DNA of 24,565 nucleotides, taken from the NCBI GenBank assembly GCA_035318985.1, contig DATHDP010000031.1, positions 1 through 24,565 of the forward strand, in the 5' to 3' direction. Numbering within the stretch: position 1 is the stretch's first letter; every line of letters starts with the position of its first letter. Source of the DNA: VBAS01 sp035318985. GTDB lineage: Bacteria > Bacteroidota > Bacteroidia > Chitinophagales > Chitinophagaceae. Below, in pieces: positions 14,149 through 22,590 of the stretch. The notes below the pieces were generated by a model. The model did no database searches. It was not told the origin of the DNA and saw only the letters and a list, made by a program, of their open reading frames with translations. The position numbers and the translations under genes were made by a program.

Positions 14149-14265
14149 ATGAAAAGATCGATTTTTCAACTGTTGTTAAGCCATCTAATGCTGTTTTTCC
14201 TCGTAAATCTATTATTTTTAAAAAGCATAAAAAGACAAAAAGTTTTTGCATTTTTGCATTTGTAA
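14149..14265 (+). CDS. Possible 38-residue membrane peptide or leader before GGGP synthase
   Basis: An ATG at 14149 opens 38 codons ending in TAA at 14263-14265, 9 bases before the GGGP synthase start. The product begins MKRSIFQLLLSHLMLFFLV: a basic N-terminus, one hydrophobic helix at about 5-24, then a basic stretch KSIKRQK. That is a coherent single-pass membrane peptide. No ribosome binding site is visible and AT-rich DNA often yields Leu/Phe-rich ORFs, so chance is a real alternative. The last codons run through the tandem TTTTTGCA octamer at 14243-14258. Confidence 0.25.
   Translation: MKRSIFQLLLSHLMLFFLVNLLFLKSIKRQKVFAFLHL
14243..14258 (+). repeat. Tandem TTTTTGCA octamer
   Basis: Two exact adjacent copies of TTTTTGCA lie at 14243-14250 and 14251-14258, shortly before the GGGP synthase start at 14275. 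Confidence 0.5.
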
Positions 14266-14274
14266 TAAGCCCGA

Positions 14275-15030
14275 ATGAAGCAAGGAATTTACCAATCGCT
14301 GCAGCTTAGAAAAAAGGAAGGAAAAAAATCTTTTGCCGTTCTTATTGATCCGGACAAAGTGAATACTTCCATGCTCGATGAATTGATCGATCTATCACTT
14401 GCTGCCAAAGTAGATTATTTTCTTGTTGGCGGCAGCCTGGTTATCAGCAATCATCTTGATGATGTTGTTCAATACATTAAAGCCAATTGCAAAATACCTG
14501 TGATACTTTTCCCCGGCAGCCCCAACCAGGTAAGCAAATTTGCAGACGCTTTACTTTATCTCTCATTAATATCAGGAAGAAATGCTGAGTTATTGATCGG
14601 GCAACATGTGGTTTCTGCTCCTTTTGTAAAAATGAGCGGATTGGAAATTATGCCAACGGGCTATATGGTTGTTGATGGCGGTGCCCCAACAACTGTCTCC
14701 TATATCAGCAATGCCTCTCCTATTCCTTCGGACAAAAATGAAATTGCCATGTGTACGGCAATGGCTGGTGAAATGCTGGGGATGAAACTGATCTATATGG
14801 ACAGCGGTAGCGGCGCCAAAAGAGCTATTACCGAAAGCATGATCGAATCAGTTGCAAAAAATATTGAAGTGCCATTGATAGTTGGCGGCGGGATCACAAG
14901 TCCTGAAAAAGCTTATTTGAATTGCAAAGCCGGCGCTGATCTGATTGTAGTTGGTAATGCAATTGAAAAAGATGCTTCATTAATTAAAGAGATGGCAGCT
15001 GCGATTCATTCGGTGCCTGTAAAAATTTAG
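14275..15030 (+). CDS. Geranylgeranylglyceryl-phosphate synthase (GGGPS/PcrB family)
   Basis: Joins a prenyl diphosphate to sn-glycerol-1-phosphate through an ether bond, the first committed step of archaeal-type lipids. The product has 251 residues and a TIM barrel. Family motifs are the N-terminal LIDPDK (residues 23-28), VGGSL (51-55), PVILFPGSP (74-82) and MPTGYMVVDGG (126-136), plus the phosphate-binding YMDSGSGA (179-186), IVGGGI (202-207) and VVGNAIEK (226-233). It is a soluble cytoplasmic enzyme. Bacterial members are known in Bacteroidota (group II GGGPS). No digeranylgeranylglyceryl-phosphate synthase or G1P dehydrogenase is in the window. It has no close operon partner; the downstream gene is convergent. 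Prenyl length and end product in this organism are unknown. Confidence 0.9.
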   Translation: MKQGIYQSLQLRKKEGKKSFAVLIDPDKVNTSMLDELIDLSLAAKVDYFLVGGSLVISNHLDDVVQYIKANCKIPVILFPGSPNQVSKFADALLYLSLISGRNAELLIGQHVVSAPFVKMSGLEIMPTGYMVVDGGAPTTVSYISNASPIPSDKNEIAMCTAMAGEMLGMKLIYMDSGSGAKRAITESMIESVAKNIEVPLIVGGGITSPEKAYLNCKAGADLIVVGNAIEKDASLIKEMAAAIHSVPVKI

Positions 15031-15113
15031 AAGACAATTTTGCTCCCAACTTTAGTTCCCTGATCAAATTTTCTTGCGTCACACTCTTGTACTTTATCAA
15101 TTCTATTCAACAA

Positions 15114-16397
15114 TCATCTCAAATCCGATACGTTCACTCTTGTCGGAGTATCCTTACCCGCAACAATACTTCTTGAAGCCAATGCAATAGATTTAATGAT
15201 CATCGTCATGTTTTCCATGTCGAGTGTTTCAATATGATCGCTTACTTTATGATAGTTGGGTTCGCTATCCATTTTTGAAGTAGAAATTGTATGTGCAGGA
15301 ACTCCTAATCTTGCCAGCGTTGCGTTATCAGAACGATAAAAAAGATTTTGCGTAGTATAAGGGTCAGGATAAAAAGTAAAACCAGTTCCCTCTAAATTCT
15401 TTTGCATAATGACGCCCATATCAGTTTTTTCGTAACCTGTGATATACGCTGAATTCTTCCCCCATTTACTTTCTGTTCCGATCATTTCAATATTGAACAT
15501 CGCAACAACCTTTGCAGGATCAAACTGTCTTGAAAAGTATTGCGAACCAAAGCCACCAACTTCTTCTGCAGTAAAACCTGCAAACACAATTGTTCTTTCA
15601 TTATTGTCAAGAGCTTTAAAATATTTTGCAAGCATAATAACTGCTGTTGTTCCTGCTGCATCATCATTAGCTCCATTATAGATCGAGTCACCATCAATAG
15701 CTTTACCTATCCCCAAATGATCATAATGACCCGAGAAGATCACATATTCATCTTTTTTTGACTTGCCCGGTAAAATGCCCACCACGTTTGCCAGTTTTTG
15801 TTCCGTTATATCATGACGGGATTCAACAGTAAATGTATTTGGATCTGTTGTCGTTAATGCAAACACAACACTATTATCCATTTTAAACATTGCCCTTTTC
15901 AAGCCTGTGAGACGACTGAAATTTTTTGAATAGCTCGTATCAACAAGTACAAAATAGTTTTTACCGGAACGCACATATTTCATTACTTCACTTTGGAAAT
16001 TTTTTCCCGCTTCTATTTTTACCTTTTCGTAACCAGATTTCTCATTTATATTAAACACTGGTTGACAAGTAATAACTACCACGTTTTTAAAATCAATCTG
16101 ATCATTATCAAAAGTGGCAGAACCACTCACAAACTTTGGACTAACCATGGCAAAGTCTTGCCTGTAACCGTTTGCGCCATTGAAGGTTTGCAAACCGGCT
16201 TTCTTAAATTCATCAGCAATAAAATCTGCAGCTTTATCTATTTCAGGGCTAAATGTTTTACGACCCCGCATATCATCTGATGAAAGAACTCTTTCAATTC
16301 TTTCCGCTTCTTTAGCATTGATGATCGCATCAGCATTCTGTCCAAAAACAAAAAAGGTTGTTGCAATGAACAACCCTGTCATTAAAATGTATTTCAT
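15114..16397 (-). CDS. Secreted M28-family zinc peptidase
   Basis: Metallo-aminopeptidase type enzyme with two zinc ions, acting outside the cytoplasm. The product has 427 residues with a signal peptide of about 1-19 (MKYILMTGLFIATTFFVFGQ). The M28 domain begins near 200. Expected ligands and catalytic residues are H224 and D226 in SGHYDHLG, the bridging D245 in NGANDDAAG, E278 and E279 in FTAEEVGG, and H383 in NYHKVSDH. One ligand position, usually Asp in the NxDMxG motif, is Glu304 here (FNIEMIG). A ladder of about 180 residues before the catalytic domain may be a cap or insertion. It starts 28 bases after the LytTR regulator gene on the same strand, so the three genes may be one operon. 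Confidence 0.9.
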   Translation of the reverse strand: MKYILMTGLFIATTFFVFGQNADAIINAKEAERIERVLSSDDMRGRKTFSPEIDKAADFIADEFKKAGLQTFNGANGYRQDFAMVSPKFVSGSATFDNDQIDFKNVVVITCQPVFNINEKSGYEKVKIEAGKNFQSEVMKYVRSGKNYFVLVDTSYSKNFSRLTGLKRAMFKMDNSVVFALTTTDPNTFTVESRHDITEQKLANVVGILPGKSKKDEYVIFSGHYDHLGIGKAIDGDSIYNGANDDAAGTTAVIMLAKYFKALDNNERTIVFAGFTAEEVGGFGSQYFSRQFDPAKVVAMFNIEMIGTESKWGKNSAYITGYEKTDMGVIMQKNLEGTGFTFYPDPYTTQNLFYRSDNATLARLGVPAHTISTSKMDSEPNYHKVSDHIETLDMENMTMIIKSIALASRSIVAGKDTPTRVNVSDLR

Positions 16398-16425
16398 CTT
16401 TTAATTTAAAATTTTAAATTGGAAA

Positions 16426-17154
16426 TTATAGGCTCATCATCTCTTTAAACTTCACAGTCTGCCTGCGGCTCACTTCAATTTTTTCGCCACCTTTTAATTC
16501 GAGTAACAAACCGCCATTGAAGTATGGTTCAATTTTTTCGATCATGCGAAGGTTCACAATATGTTTCCTGTTTGCACGGAAAAATGTTTTTTGATCAAGC
16601 CTTTCTTCCAATGCATTCAGTGATTTAAGTATGAGTGGTTTGTTGGCACCAAAAAAAACTTTGGCATAGTTACCAACACTTTCAAACAATCTTATATCAG
16701 ACAATTTTACAAACCAGCAGCGTTCGCCATCTTTTACAAATACCTGGTCGACCTCAGTTAATATTGATTGGTTGAAATTCTCAGGTAGAATATGATTTTC
16801 TTTTGTTTCAGCAATATGCAGTTTTTGCATTGCGTCAGCAAGGCGTTTAGGCTCTATCGGCTTCAACAAATAATCTAATGCATTTACTTCAAAGGCCTTT
16901 AAGGCATATTCATCATAAGCAGTTGTAAAGATCACATGCGGTGCTCTTTCTAATTCTGCCAGCATATCAAAACCAGTTTTACCCGGCATTTGAATATCTA
17001 AAAAAACGAGATCAGGTTGCAGGGTATCGATCTTATTGATTGCTTCATCAGCATTGGCTGCTTCATCCACTACTTCCACTTCAGGAAAATCCTGTAAAAG
17101 TTTTCTTAATTCAGTTCTGGCGAGTCTTTCGTCGTCGATAATTATTGCTCTCAT
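16426..17154 (-). CDS. LytTR-family response regulator
   Basis: DNA-binding output half of a two-component system. The product has 242 residues. The receiver domain (1-120) has the acidic pocket D7-D8, phosphoacceptor D53 in LVFLDIQMPG, the switch threonine T78 and K98 in YLLKPIEP. The LytTR DNA-binding domain follows at about 135-240, with DIRLFESVGNYAKV and FFRANRKHIVNL typical of the fold. It starts 10 bases after the kinase stop, so the two are translationally linked and surely partners. Targets cannot be read from the sequence; the downstream M28 peptidase is one candidate. Confidence 0.94.
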   Translation of the reverse strand: MRAIIIDDERLARTELRKLLQDFPEVEVVDEAANADEAINKIDTLQPDLVFLDIQMPGKTGFDMLAELERAPHVIFTTAYDEYALKAFEVNALDYLLKPIEPKRLADAMQKLHIAETKENHILPENFNQSILTEVDQVFVKDGERCWFVKLSDIRLFESVGNYAKVFFGANKPLILKSLNALEERLDQKTFFRANRKHIVNLRMIEKIEPYFNGGLLLELKGGEKIEVSRRQTVKFKEMMSL

Positions 17155-17164
17155 GTAGGATGAT

Positions 17165-18286
17165 TTATATAGTCATTTGTACAGGAAGCATTACTCTTGC
17201 CTCCACAACTTCAGTAGTTAATTGCTTTATGCTGAATCTTGCTTTTTCACCGTATAGGAGACTTAATCTGTTCAGCGTACTTGGTAAACCAAAACCCTCT
17301 CCTTTTGCTGTTCCGTTCACCAACTTACCAGTATTTTGAACAGCAAGTTCATGATAACTATCTTTAAAATCAGAAACGATTCTGATCTTTCCACCGCTAA
17401 TTTGTTTGCTGATACCATGTTTAATAGCATTCTCAACCAGGGTTTGCAGCATCATTGGTGGCACTGGCTGATCCAATGTATCCTCATCAATCTCATACTC
17501 CACACGAAGACGGTCCTCAAATCGCATATTTTCCAAAGCCAGGTAATCCTTTACAATATTCAATTCTTTTTCCAATGAAACAGATTCAAGTTTATCTGTT
17601 TGCATACTGCTGCGCAAAATATTACTTAACTCGGTGATCGCATTCCTCGCCCTGTTTGGGTCTTCATCGATCAATGCACGAATGCCATTCAATGAATTAA
17701 AAATAAAATGCGGATTGATATGTGCTTTGATAGTTTTTAATTCAAGTTCTTTTACCAATGCCTCAAGTTTCAGTGTATCCAATTGCTGCTTCTGGCTCTT
17801 GGTTACAAAATGATACATGAAATAAATAAGATTCCAGATAAAGAATAAAGTGAACATGGAGAAAGCGCCGCTCAATACAAGAAGCAAAAAATTATCTTTA
17901 AATGCTCTTTCTGTTTTGTTTTGCAGATCAAACTGCATCAGCAAAAGATTTTCAAGAGTGGAAGCGGCAAAAGCAAGCACCAATGTAATAAGTACAAATA
18001 TTATTAATTGTTGTTCGAGTCTTTTTTGCAATAGGTTAAACCCGATAATGATGTAACGCATCAGGTGCGATAAAATAAAACCGGTGGTAACGAAGATGAC
18101 AAGACGCCAATAAAAATCACTTCTCTCTTGTGATGAGCCTAGCTTATCAAAAGAGTAGGCGAAAAAAATATTAATAAGGGCAAATAGACCCCAACCACAC
18201 AGCTGTGAGAGCCAATACCTCGTATTTCTTGACATAGCGGCCATAAATATAAGTTCAAAATTAAAAGTTTCACCAGCCTTACGCAT
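17165..18286 (-). CDS. LytS/YehU-type sensor histidine kinase
   Basis: Membrane sensor kinase of the His_kinase family. The product has 373 residues at the annotated start. The N-terminal half has four hydrophobic segments (about 30-45, 62-82, 94-113 and 132-158), with no extracellular sensor domain. The kinase part has HINPHFIFNSLNGIRAL from 189, with H193 as likely phosphoacceptor, the N box LVENAIKHG (283-291) and the G box GEGFGLPSTLNRL (329-341). The annotated start gives an atypical leader, MRKAGETFNFELIF; M18 (MSRNTRYWLSQ, codon 18235-18233) fits the family better. It is followed by its LytTR regulator and diverges from dxs. Confidence 0.92.
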   Translation of the reverse strand: MRKAGETFNFELIFMAAMSRNTRYWLSQLCGWGLFALINIFFAYSFDKLGSSQERSDFYWRLVIFVTTGFILSHLMRYIIIGFNLLQKRLEQQLIIFVLITLVLAFAASTLENLLLMQFDLQNKTERAFKDNFLLLVLSGAFSMFTLFFIWNLIYFMYHFVTKSQKQQLDTLKLEALVKELELKTIKAHINPHFIFNSLNGIRALIDEDPNRARNAITELSNILRSSMQTDKLESVSLEKELNIVKDYLALENMRFEDRLRVEYEIDEDTLDQPVPPMMLQTLVENAIKHGISKQISGGKIRIVSDFKDSYHELAVQNTGKLVNGTAKGEGFGLPSTLNRLSLLYGEKARFSIKQLTTEVVEARVMLPVQMTI

Positions 18287-18391
18287 CCTCTTTTGATTAG
18301 TGGTAAATAAGACAGCTAAATGGAAGATGCACCGGGATAAAACAATTTTATGACAGTTTTGTTAAAATACAGAATAAAGTTTTAAAACAAT

Positions 18392-18399
18392 TAATTTTG
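18392..18399 (+). promoter_or_regulatory. Putative dxs promoter -7 element
   Basis: TAATTTTG matches TAnnTTTG exactly, 18 bases before the dxs start codon. The nearest TTTG (18358-18361) is 30 bases upstream, longer than usual. The same octamer precedes clpX. If used, the leader would be about 12 bases or less. Confidence 0.4.
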
Positions 18400-18417
18400 T
18401 CGTAGTAAAAACAACAC

Positions 18418-20352
18418 ATGCAGATCACAGCAGGGCCGCTTTTGCAAACCATTAATTTCCCGGAAGATCTTAAAAAACTATCCCGTGAAAAACTTCACCA
18501 GGTTTGCGATGAGCTTCGTCAATATATCATCGATGTTGTTAGCGTTCACGGTGGACATTTTGGCGCCAGTCTTGGCGTAGTTGAACTGACTGTAGCACTC
18601 CATTATATATATAATACACCTTACGATCAGCTTGTGTGGGACGTTGGCCATCAGGCTTATGGACATAAAATTCTTACTGGCCGTCGTGATAATTTTCCGA
18701 CAAATAGAAAATATAATGGCTTAAGTGGTTTCCCCAAAAGAAGCGAAAGCGAGTATGATACATTTGGGGTTGGTCATTCTTCTACCTCTATATCTGCCGC
18801 ATTAGGAATGGCAATGGCTGCAAAATACAAAGGGGAAAAAGACAGGAAAGCTGTTGCAATTATCGGAGATGGAGCCATGACTGCCGGTCTTGCATTTGAA
18901 GGGCTGAATCATGCCGGTGTCGCCGATGCTGATTTATTGATCGTACTCAACGACAATTGTATGAGCATTGATCCGAATGTCGGGGCACTGAAAGAATATT
19001 TGACTGATATCACTACCTCTCCTACTTACAATAAGTTTCGTGATGAGGTTTGGAACATACTCGGTAAACTACCCGTTGGAAAAAAGTTTTCAAGAGATAT
19101 GGCTTCAAAGCTTGTAGCAGGGATGAAAGGCATGGTGAGTAAAAGCAGTAATCTTTTTGAAGCATTGAATCTTCGCTACTTCGGACCAATTGATGGACAT
19201 AATATAACAAAGCTGGTAGACACATTAAAAGATCTCAAAAATATCCCCGGCCCAAAACTATTACACATTGTTACTGTAAAAGGAAAAGGATATGACCTGG
19301 CAGAGAAAGATCAAACAAAGTGGCATGCCCCCGGTTTGTTTGATAAAGTAACAGGTGAAATACATAAAAAGAAATTTGATCTGCCACAAGCGCCAAAATA
19401 CCAGGATGTTTTTGGTTATACAATTATTGAATTGGCAGAAAAAAATGAAAAGATATTTGGCATTACTCCGGCAATGCCTTCCGGTTCTTCATTAAAATAT
19501 ATGATGGAAAAAATGCCGCATCGTGCATTTGATGTTGGCATTGCTGAACAACATGCTGTTACTCTTAGTGCAGGTATGGCAACACAAGGCATGAAGGTCT
19601 TTTGCAATATTTATTCTTCCTTCATGCAAAGAGCTTATGACCAGGTGGTGCATGATGCAGCGATTCAAAAACTACCTGTGATATTTTGTTTAGACAGAGC
19701 AGGACTGGTTGGTGATGATGGACCAACTCATCATGGTTGTTATGATATTGCTTATCTGCGTTGCATTCCCAATATGGTTGTAAGTGCACCGATGAATGAA
19801 AGTGAATTGAGAAACCTGATGTATACGGCACAATTGGAATCAACAAATCTTCCCTTTGTGATCCGTTATCCCCGTGGTGAAGGTGTAATGGCGGAATGGA
19901 AAACCGAGATGAAAGAAATTAAGATCGGTACCGGAAGAAAATTAAAAGACGGAAATGATATTGCAATTCTTTCTCTTGGTCATCCAGGAAATTTTGCAGC
20001 TGCTGCCATTCGTGATCTGAAAAATGATGATTTGAATCCTGCACATTATGATATGCGTTTTGCAAAACCATTGGATGAAGTAATGCTGCATGAAGTTTTT
20101 GGCAAGTTTGAAAAAATAATCACGGTAGAAGATGGAACTGTTGTCGGTGGTTTTGGTTCAGCAGTTCTTGAATTCATGAATGAACATAATTACAAAGCAG
20201 AAATAAAAATTCTTGGTATCCCCGACCGTTTTGTTGAGCACGGTACTCCAAAAGAACTTCATCATGAATGTGGTTATGATGCACCAGCGATCAAAGAAAC
20301 AGTGCTGGAAATGATGAAAGGAAAGGTTTCGGCTACTACTTTACTTCAATAA
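18418..20352 (+). CDS. dxs: 1-deoxy-D-xylulose-5-phosphate synthase
   Basis: Condenses pyruvate and glyceraldehyde-3-phosphate to DXP, the entry step of the MEP isoprenoid pathway, using thiamine diphosphate. The product has 644 residues, full length. Catalytic and cofactor residues are H47 (GGHFGASLG), H78 (WDVGHQAYGH), the ThDP motif starting GDGAMTAG at 150 and ending with N178-D-N180, E377 in GIAEQHAV, and the second-domain segment DRAGLVGDDGPTHHG (426-440). The C-terminal transketolase domain includes VEDGTVVGGFGSAV. The ATG at 18418 gives a family-like N-terminus. It stands alone, divergent from the LytS kinase. Its DMAPP and IPP products ultimately feed quinones, carotenoids and the nearby GGGP synthase. 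Confidence 0.97.
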   Translation: MQITAGPLLQTINFPEDLKKLSREKLHQVCDELRQYIIDVVSVHGGHFGASLGVVELTVALHYIYNTPYDQLVWDVGHQAYGHKILTGRRDNFPTNRKYNGLSGFPKRSESEYDTFGVGHSSTSISAALGMAMAAKYKGEKDRKAVAIIGDGAMTAGLAFEGLNHAGVADADLLIVLNDNCMSIDPNVGALKEYLTDITTSPTYNKFRDEVWNILGKLPVGKKFSRDMASKLVAGMKGMVSKSSNLFEALNLRYFGPIDGHNITKLVDTLKDLKNIPGPKLLHIVTVKGKGYDLAEKDQTKWHAPGLFDKVTGEIHKKKFDLPQAPKYQDVFGYTIIELAEKNEKIFGITPAMPSGSSLKYMMEKMPHRAFDVGIAEQHAVTLSAGMATQGMKVFCNIYSSFMQRAYDQVVHDAAIQKLPVIFCLDRAGLVGDDGPTHHGCYDIAYLRCIPNMVVSAPMNESELRNLMYTAQLESTNLPFVIRYPRGEGVMAEWKTEMKEIKIGTGRKLKDGNDIAILSLGHPGNFAAAAIRDLKNDDLNPAHYDMRFAKPLDEVMLHEVFGKFEKIITVEDGTVVGGFGSAVLEFMNEHNYKAEIKILGIPDRFVEHGTPKELHHECGYDAPAIKETVLEMMKGKVSATTLLQ

Positions 20353-20373
20353 ATAATAAGAAAAACTCTGAAT

Positions 20374-20393
20374 GGCTGGATAAGTATTCAGCC
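20374..20393 (+). other. Hairpin after dxs
   Basis: GGCTGGAT (20374-20381) pairs with ATTCAGCC (20386-20393), 8 bp with one G-T wobble, around AAGT. No T tract follows, so it may stabilise the dxs transcript 3' end more than terminate it. Confidence 0.45.
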
Positions 20394-20491
20394 TAACTGA
20401 AGTGTCTTTTCAAAACCTTTAACATAGTTAATAAAAACATCCTTATGGATTTTCGTTGGTTATGTATCCCATTCAAGCTTAACCATTTTGT

Positions 20492-21133
20492 ATGTCCAGG
20501 ACCAAAGCCATTTTCGTATTCTTTATCTTTCTTCTTTTGTTTTCATGGTTCACCTCTTCGGGTATTTGGAAAAGAATTAAGGCAAATAATTCTATTCACA
20601 CCGAAAAAGAGTACCATACCGAAAATGCTGAAGTTGAAAAACTGAAAAAAAAGTCAGCTGAAGCGGTTTCCTTCATTAAAAAGAACGGATACAATGAATC
20701 AGTTTGTTTTTTTATTGATATGACATTGCCGTCAGGTCAAAAAAGGTTCTTCGTTTATGACATCGTAAAATATACAATTCAGATTTCCGGACTTGTCACT
20801 CATGGCCGCTGTAATGAGATGTGGCTGGAAGGAAGAAAATATTCCAATGAACCCGGTTGCGGATGTACTTCGTTGGGTAAATACAAAATAGGTAATCTAT
20901 ATTATGGGAAATTTGGACTAGCATTTAAACTTTATGGGTTGGACAAAACAAACAATAATGCATTCAAACGTTTTGTCGTTTTACATTCCCATGAATGTGT
21001 GCCGGAAACGGAAGTTCAGGATGAAATTTGCCAGAGTGATGGTTGTCCAACAGTATCTCCGCAATTTTTGCTACAATTAAAACCAGTAATCAACCAATCT
21101 CCAAAGCCGATTCTGCTTTGGATCTTTGAATAA
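20492..21133 (+). CDS. YkuD_2-type (murein L,D-transpeptidase-like) membrane-anchored protein
   Basis: Resembles the murein L,D-transpeptidase catalytic-domain family (YkuD_2), whose classical relatives form or edit peptidoglycan 3-3 cross-links; function in this subfamily is not well established. The product has 213 residues. One hydrophobic segment at about 7-22 acts as a signal anchor, placing the rest in the periplasm. Family landmarks are CFFIDMTLPSGQKRFFVYD (72-90), GLVTHGR (100-106), SNEPGCGCTSLGKYKIG (118-134), YGKFGLAFKLYGLDKTNNNA (138-157), and the core FVVLHSHECVP (161-171) followed by SDGCPTVSP (182-190). The probable nucleophile is C185 with H165 or H167. The start at 20492 gives a sensible signal anchor; the overlapping frame from 20445 does not. 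Convergent with osmC. Confidence 0.85.
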   Translation: MSRTKAIFVFFIFLLLFSWFTSSGIWKRIKANNSIHTEKEYHTENAEVEKLKKKSAEAVSFIKKNGYNESVCFFIDMTLPSGQKRFFVYDIVKYTIQISGLVTHGRCNEMWLEGRKYSNEPGCGCTSLGKYKIGNLYYGKFGLAFKLYGLDKTNNNAFKRFVVLHSHECVPETEVQDEICQSDGCPTVSPQFLLQLKPVINQSPKPILLWIFE

Positions 21134-21163
21134 AAAAAACCACCCTTGATATGAGGATGGCTT
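21132..21163 (-). terminator. Intrinsic terminator of the OsmC-like gene
   Basis: On the minus strand AAGCCATCCT pairs with AGGGTGGTTT, using G-U wobbles that are mismatches on the other strand, followed by eight Ts. It sits about 20 bases after the osmC-like stop and is therefore oriented for that gene. Confidence 0.75.
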
Positions 21164-21179
21164 AAAAAATTTAGATCAT

Positions 21180-21629
21180 TTATTCTCCCGGTTGTTCTTC
21201 TTTTGCTTTAAAGGTCTTTACTTGCTGCGCATCCATAGTGATAGATATAGCACCAAGAGCTTTACTTACCGGGCAATTTACTCTTGCATCTTCAGCATAT
21301 TGTGGAAAATCTTTTGCTTTCAATTTTGGAACTTTTGCCCTTACTTCAAGATGACTCTCGGTTATCACACCACCTTCTAATGTTACTGTACACTTTGTTT
21401 CGATCCGGCTGGGAGTAAAACCAGCAGCGCCTAAAACAAAACTTAGTTTCATTGAATAACAACCTGCGTGTGCAGCTGCAATTAACTCTTCAGGATTTGT
21501 AAGAGGTCCAGTTTCAAAACGGCTGCTATAATCATACGCTTTATTCTTTATTGCCCCGGACTGTGTAAGTAGTTTACCACTTCCTTCTTTACCGGAGCCT
21601 TTCCAATTGGCGGTTGCTGATCTTTTCAT
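21180..21629 (-). CDS. OsmC-like peroxiredoxin
   Basis: Cytoplasmic thiol peroxidase of the OsmC/Ohr fold that reduces organic hydroperoxides. The product has 149 residues, a normal length. The two redox cysteines are C57 in AAHAGCYSMKL and C119 in NCPVSKAL. The supporting residues are R37 in SSRFETGP and E47-E48 in TNPEELIAAA. The pattern TNPEELIAAAHAGC with a second Cys in VNCPVSKA matches OsmC proper more than Ohr, but the two are hard to separate from sequence alone. It is separated by 73 bases, including a hairpin, from scpA on the same strand. Confidence 0.92.
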   Translation of the reverse strand: MKRSATANWKGSGKEGSGKLLTQSGAIKNKAYDYSSRFETGPLTNPEELIAAAHAGCYSMKLSFVLGAAGFTPSRIETKCTVTLEGGVITESHLEVRAKVPKLKAKDFPQYAEDARVNCPVSKALGAISITMDAQQVKTFKAKEEQPGE

Positions 21630-21661
21630 GTGTAAAATTTTAGGTTTGTAGTTAATAATTC

Positions 21662-21692
21662 ATGCAATTTCCCGAACCAACAGGAATTGCAT
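21662..21692 (-). terminator. Hairpin between scpA and the OsmC-like gene
   Basis: ATGCAATT-CC (21662-21672, one bulged T) pairs with GGAATTGCAT (21683-21692), a 10-bp stem. The T content after it on the minus strand is weak, so termination is uncertain. Confidence 0.4.
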
Positions 21693-21702
21693 AGTGAAAA
21701 TT

Positions 21703-22491
21703 TTATTGCGGCTGAATTTGATCTTCCATTTCAGCCAACCGGTTTTCCGGCTCATTATATTCAATTATAAAATTGTTCTTCCCTTCTCCCATTATGATCT
21801 TCAAAAATTTTTGCTGCACCAATTCAAGTAAGCTAAGGAAAAGAAAAATGGCATGTACCCGATTATCACAATTAGCAAATATTTTTTCAAACGAAAGCGT
21901 TTTTTCCTGCTGCGCTTTTGAAAGCATAGAATCCCTGCTATCTTCCATTGTATATTCATATCGAATTACGGTATGTACAGGTTTATTCTTTGTATCATGA
22001 AAACGCTGCATCACTCTTTCGAATGCACGCATCAGCCTGAACATTGTTACTGTTTGTATTTCCGTTCCTTCCGAAGCTTCCTCTCCTATTTTAGATAATT
22101 CTTTTTGCAGGTTTCCTCTTTTTACCATCAGCATCCTGCTGGCTTCCATCTCCGCCATTTGCGCCGAAGCATCTTTGAATTTTTTATACTCAAGGATTTT
22201 ATTTACCAATTCCTGTCTTGGATCTATCTCATTGCCCTGAGCATCCAATTCCTTTCTTGGTAAAAGCATTTTTGCTTTGATGCGCATTAAATTAGAAATA
22301 AATAAAATGAACTCGCTTGAAAGCTCGATGTTCAATGACTCCTGGCTATGAATAAAAGCAAGAAAATCGTTTGTGATCTTAGTAATAGGAATATTATAAA
22401 TATCCAGTTCGTCTCTTTCAATAAAGAAAAGAAGAAGATCAAACGGACCTTCAAACTGCGGAAGCTTTATTTGGTACGAAGCATTATTCAA
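21703..22491 (-). CDS. scpA: Segregation and condensation protein A
   Basis: Kleisin subunit that bridges the SMC heads and recruits ScpB in the bacterial condensin complex. The product has 262 residues, the usual length. The N-terminal signature FEGPFDLLLFFIERDELDIY (residues 13-32), the PITKITNDF segment and ISNLMRIKAKMLLPRKE (65-81) bind the SMC neck. The C-terminal winged-helix part includes AIFLFLSLLELVQQKFLKI, which would contact the SMC cap. scpB is not adjacent in this window. The terminator of the upstream DUF3078 gene lies before its start, so it should have its own promoter, which I could not identify. Confidence 0.94.
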   Translation of the reverse strand: MNNASYQIKLPQFEGPFDLLLFFIERDELDIYNIPITKITNDFLAFIHSQESLNIELSSEFILFISNLMRIKAKMLLPRKELDAQGNEIDPRQELVNKILEYKKFKDASAQMAEMEASRMLMVKRGNLQKELSKIGEEASEGTEIQTVTMFRLMRAFERVMQRFHDTKNKPVHTVIRYEYTMEDSRDSMLSKAQQEKTLSFEKIFANCDNRVHAIFLFLSLLELVQQKFLKIIMGEGKNNFIIEYNEPENRLAEMEDQIQPQ

Positions 22492-22532
22492 GATCGAAAA
22501 TTTTAAGGTTGAGCCAAAGGCGATTCTTCGGA

Positions 22533-22568
22533 AAAAAGCAAAATCCCGTTACAAAATAACGGGACTTT
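22533..22568 (-). terminator. Intrinsic terminator of the first DUF3078 gene
   Basis: TCCCGTTA (22544-22551) and TAACGGGA (22557-22564) form a perfect 8-bp stem around CAAAA. On the minus strand it is followed by TTTGCTTTTTT. It lies about 26 bases past the stop. Confidence 0.8.
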
Positions 22569-22590
22569 AGCCTTTTATAAAAATATTAAT

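Noticed and set aside
20445..20645. 66-codon ORF overlapping the YkuD_2 gene
   Set aside because: Out of frame with the YkuD_2 protein, which has full-length family similarity.
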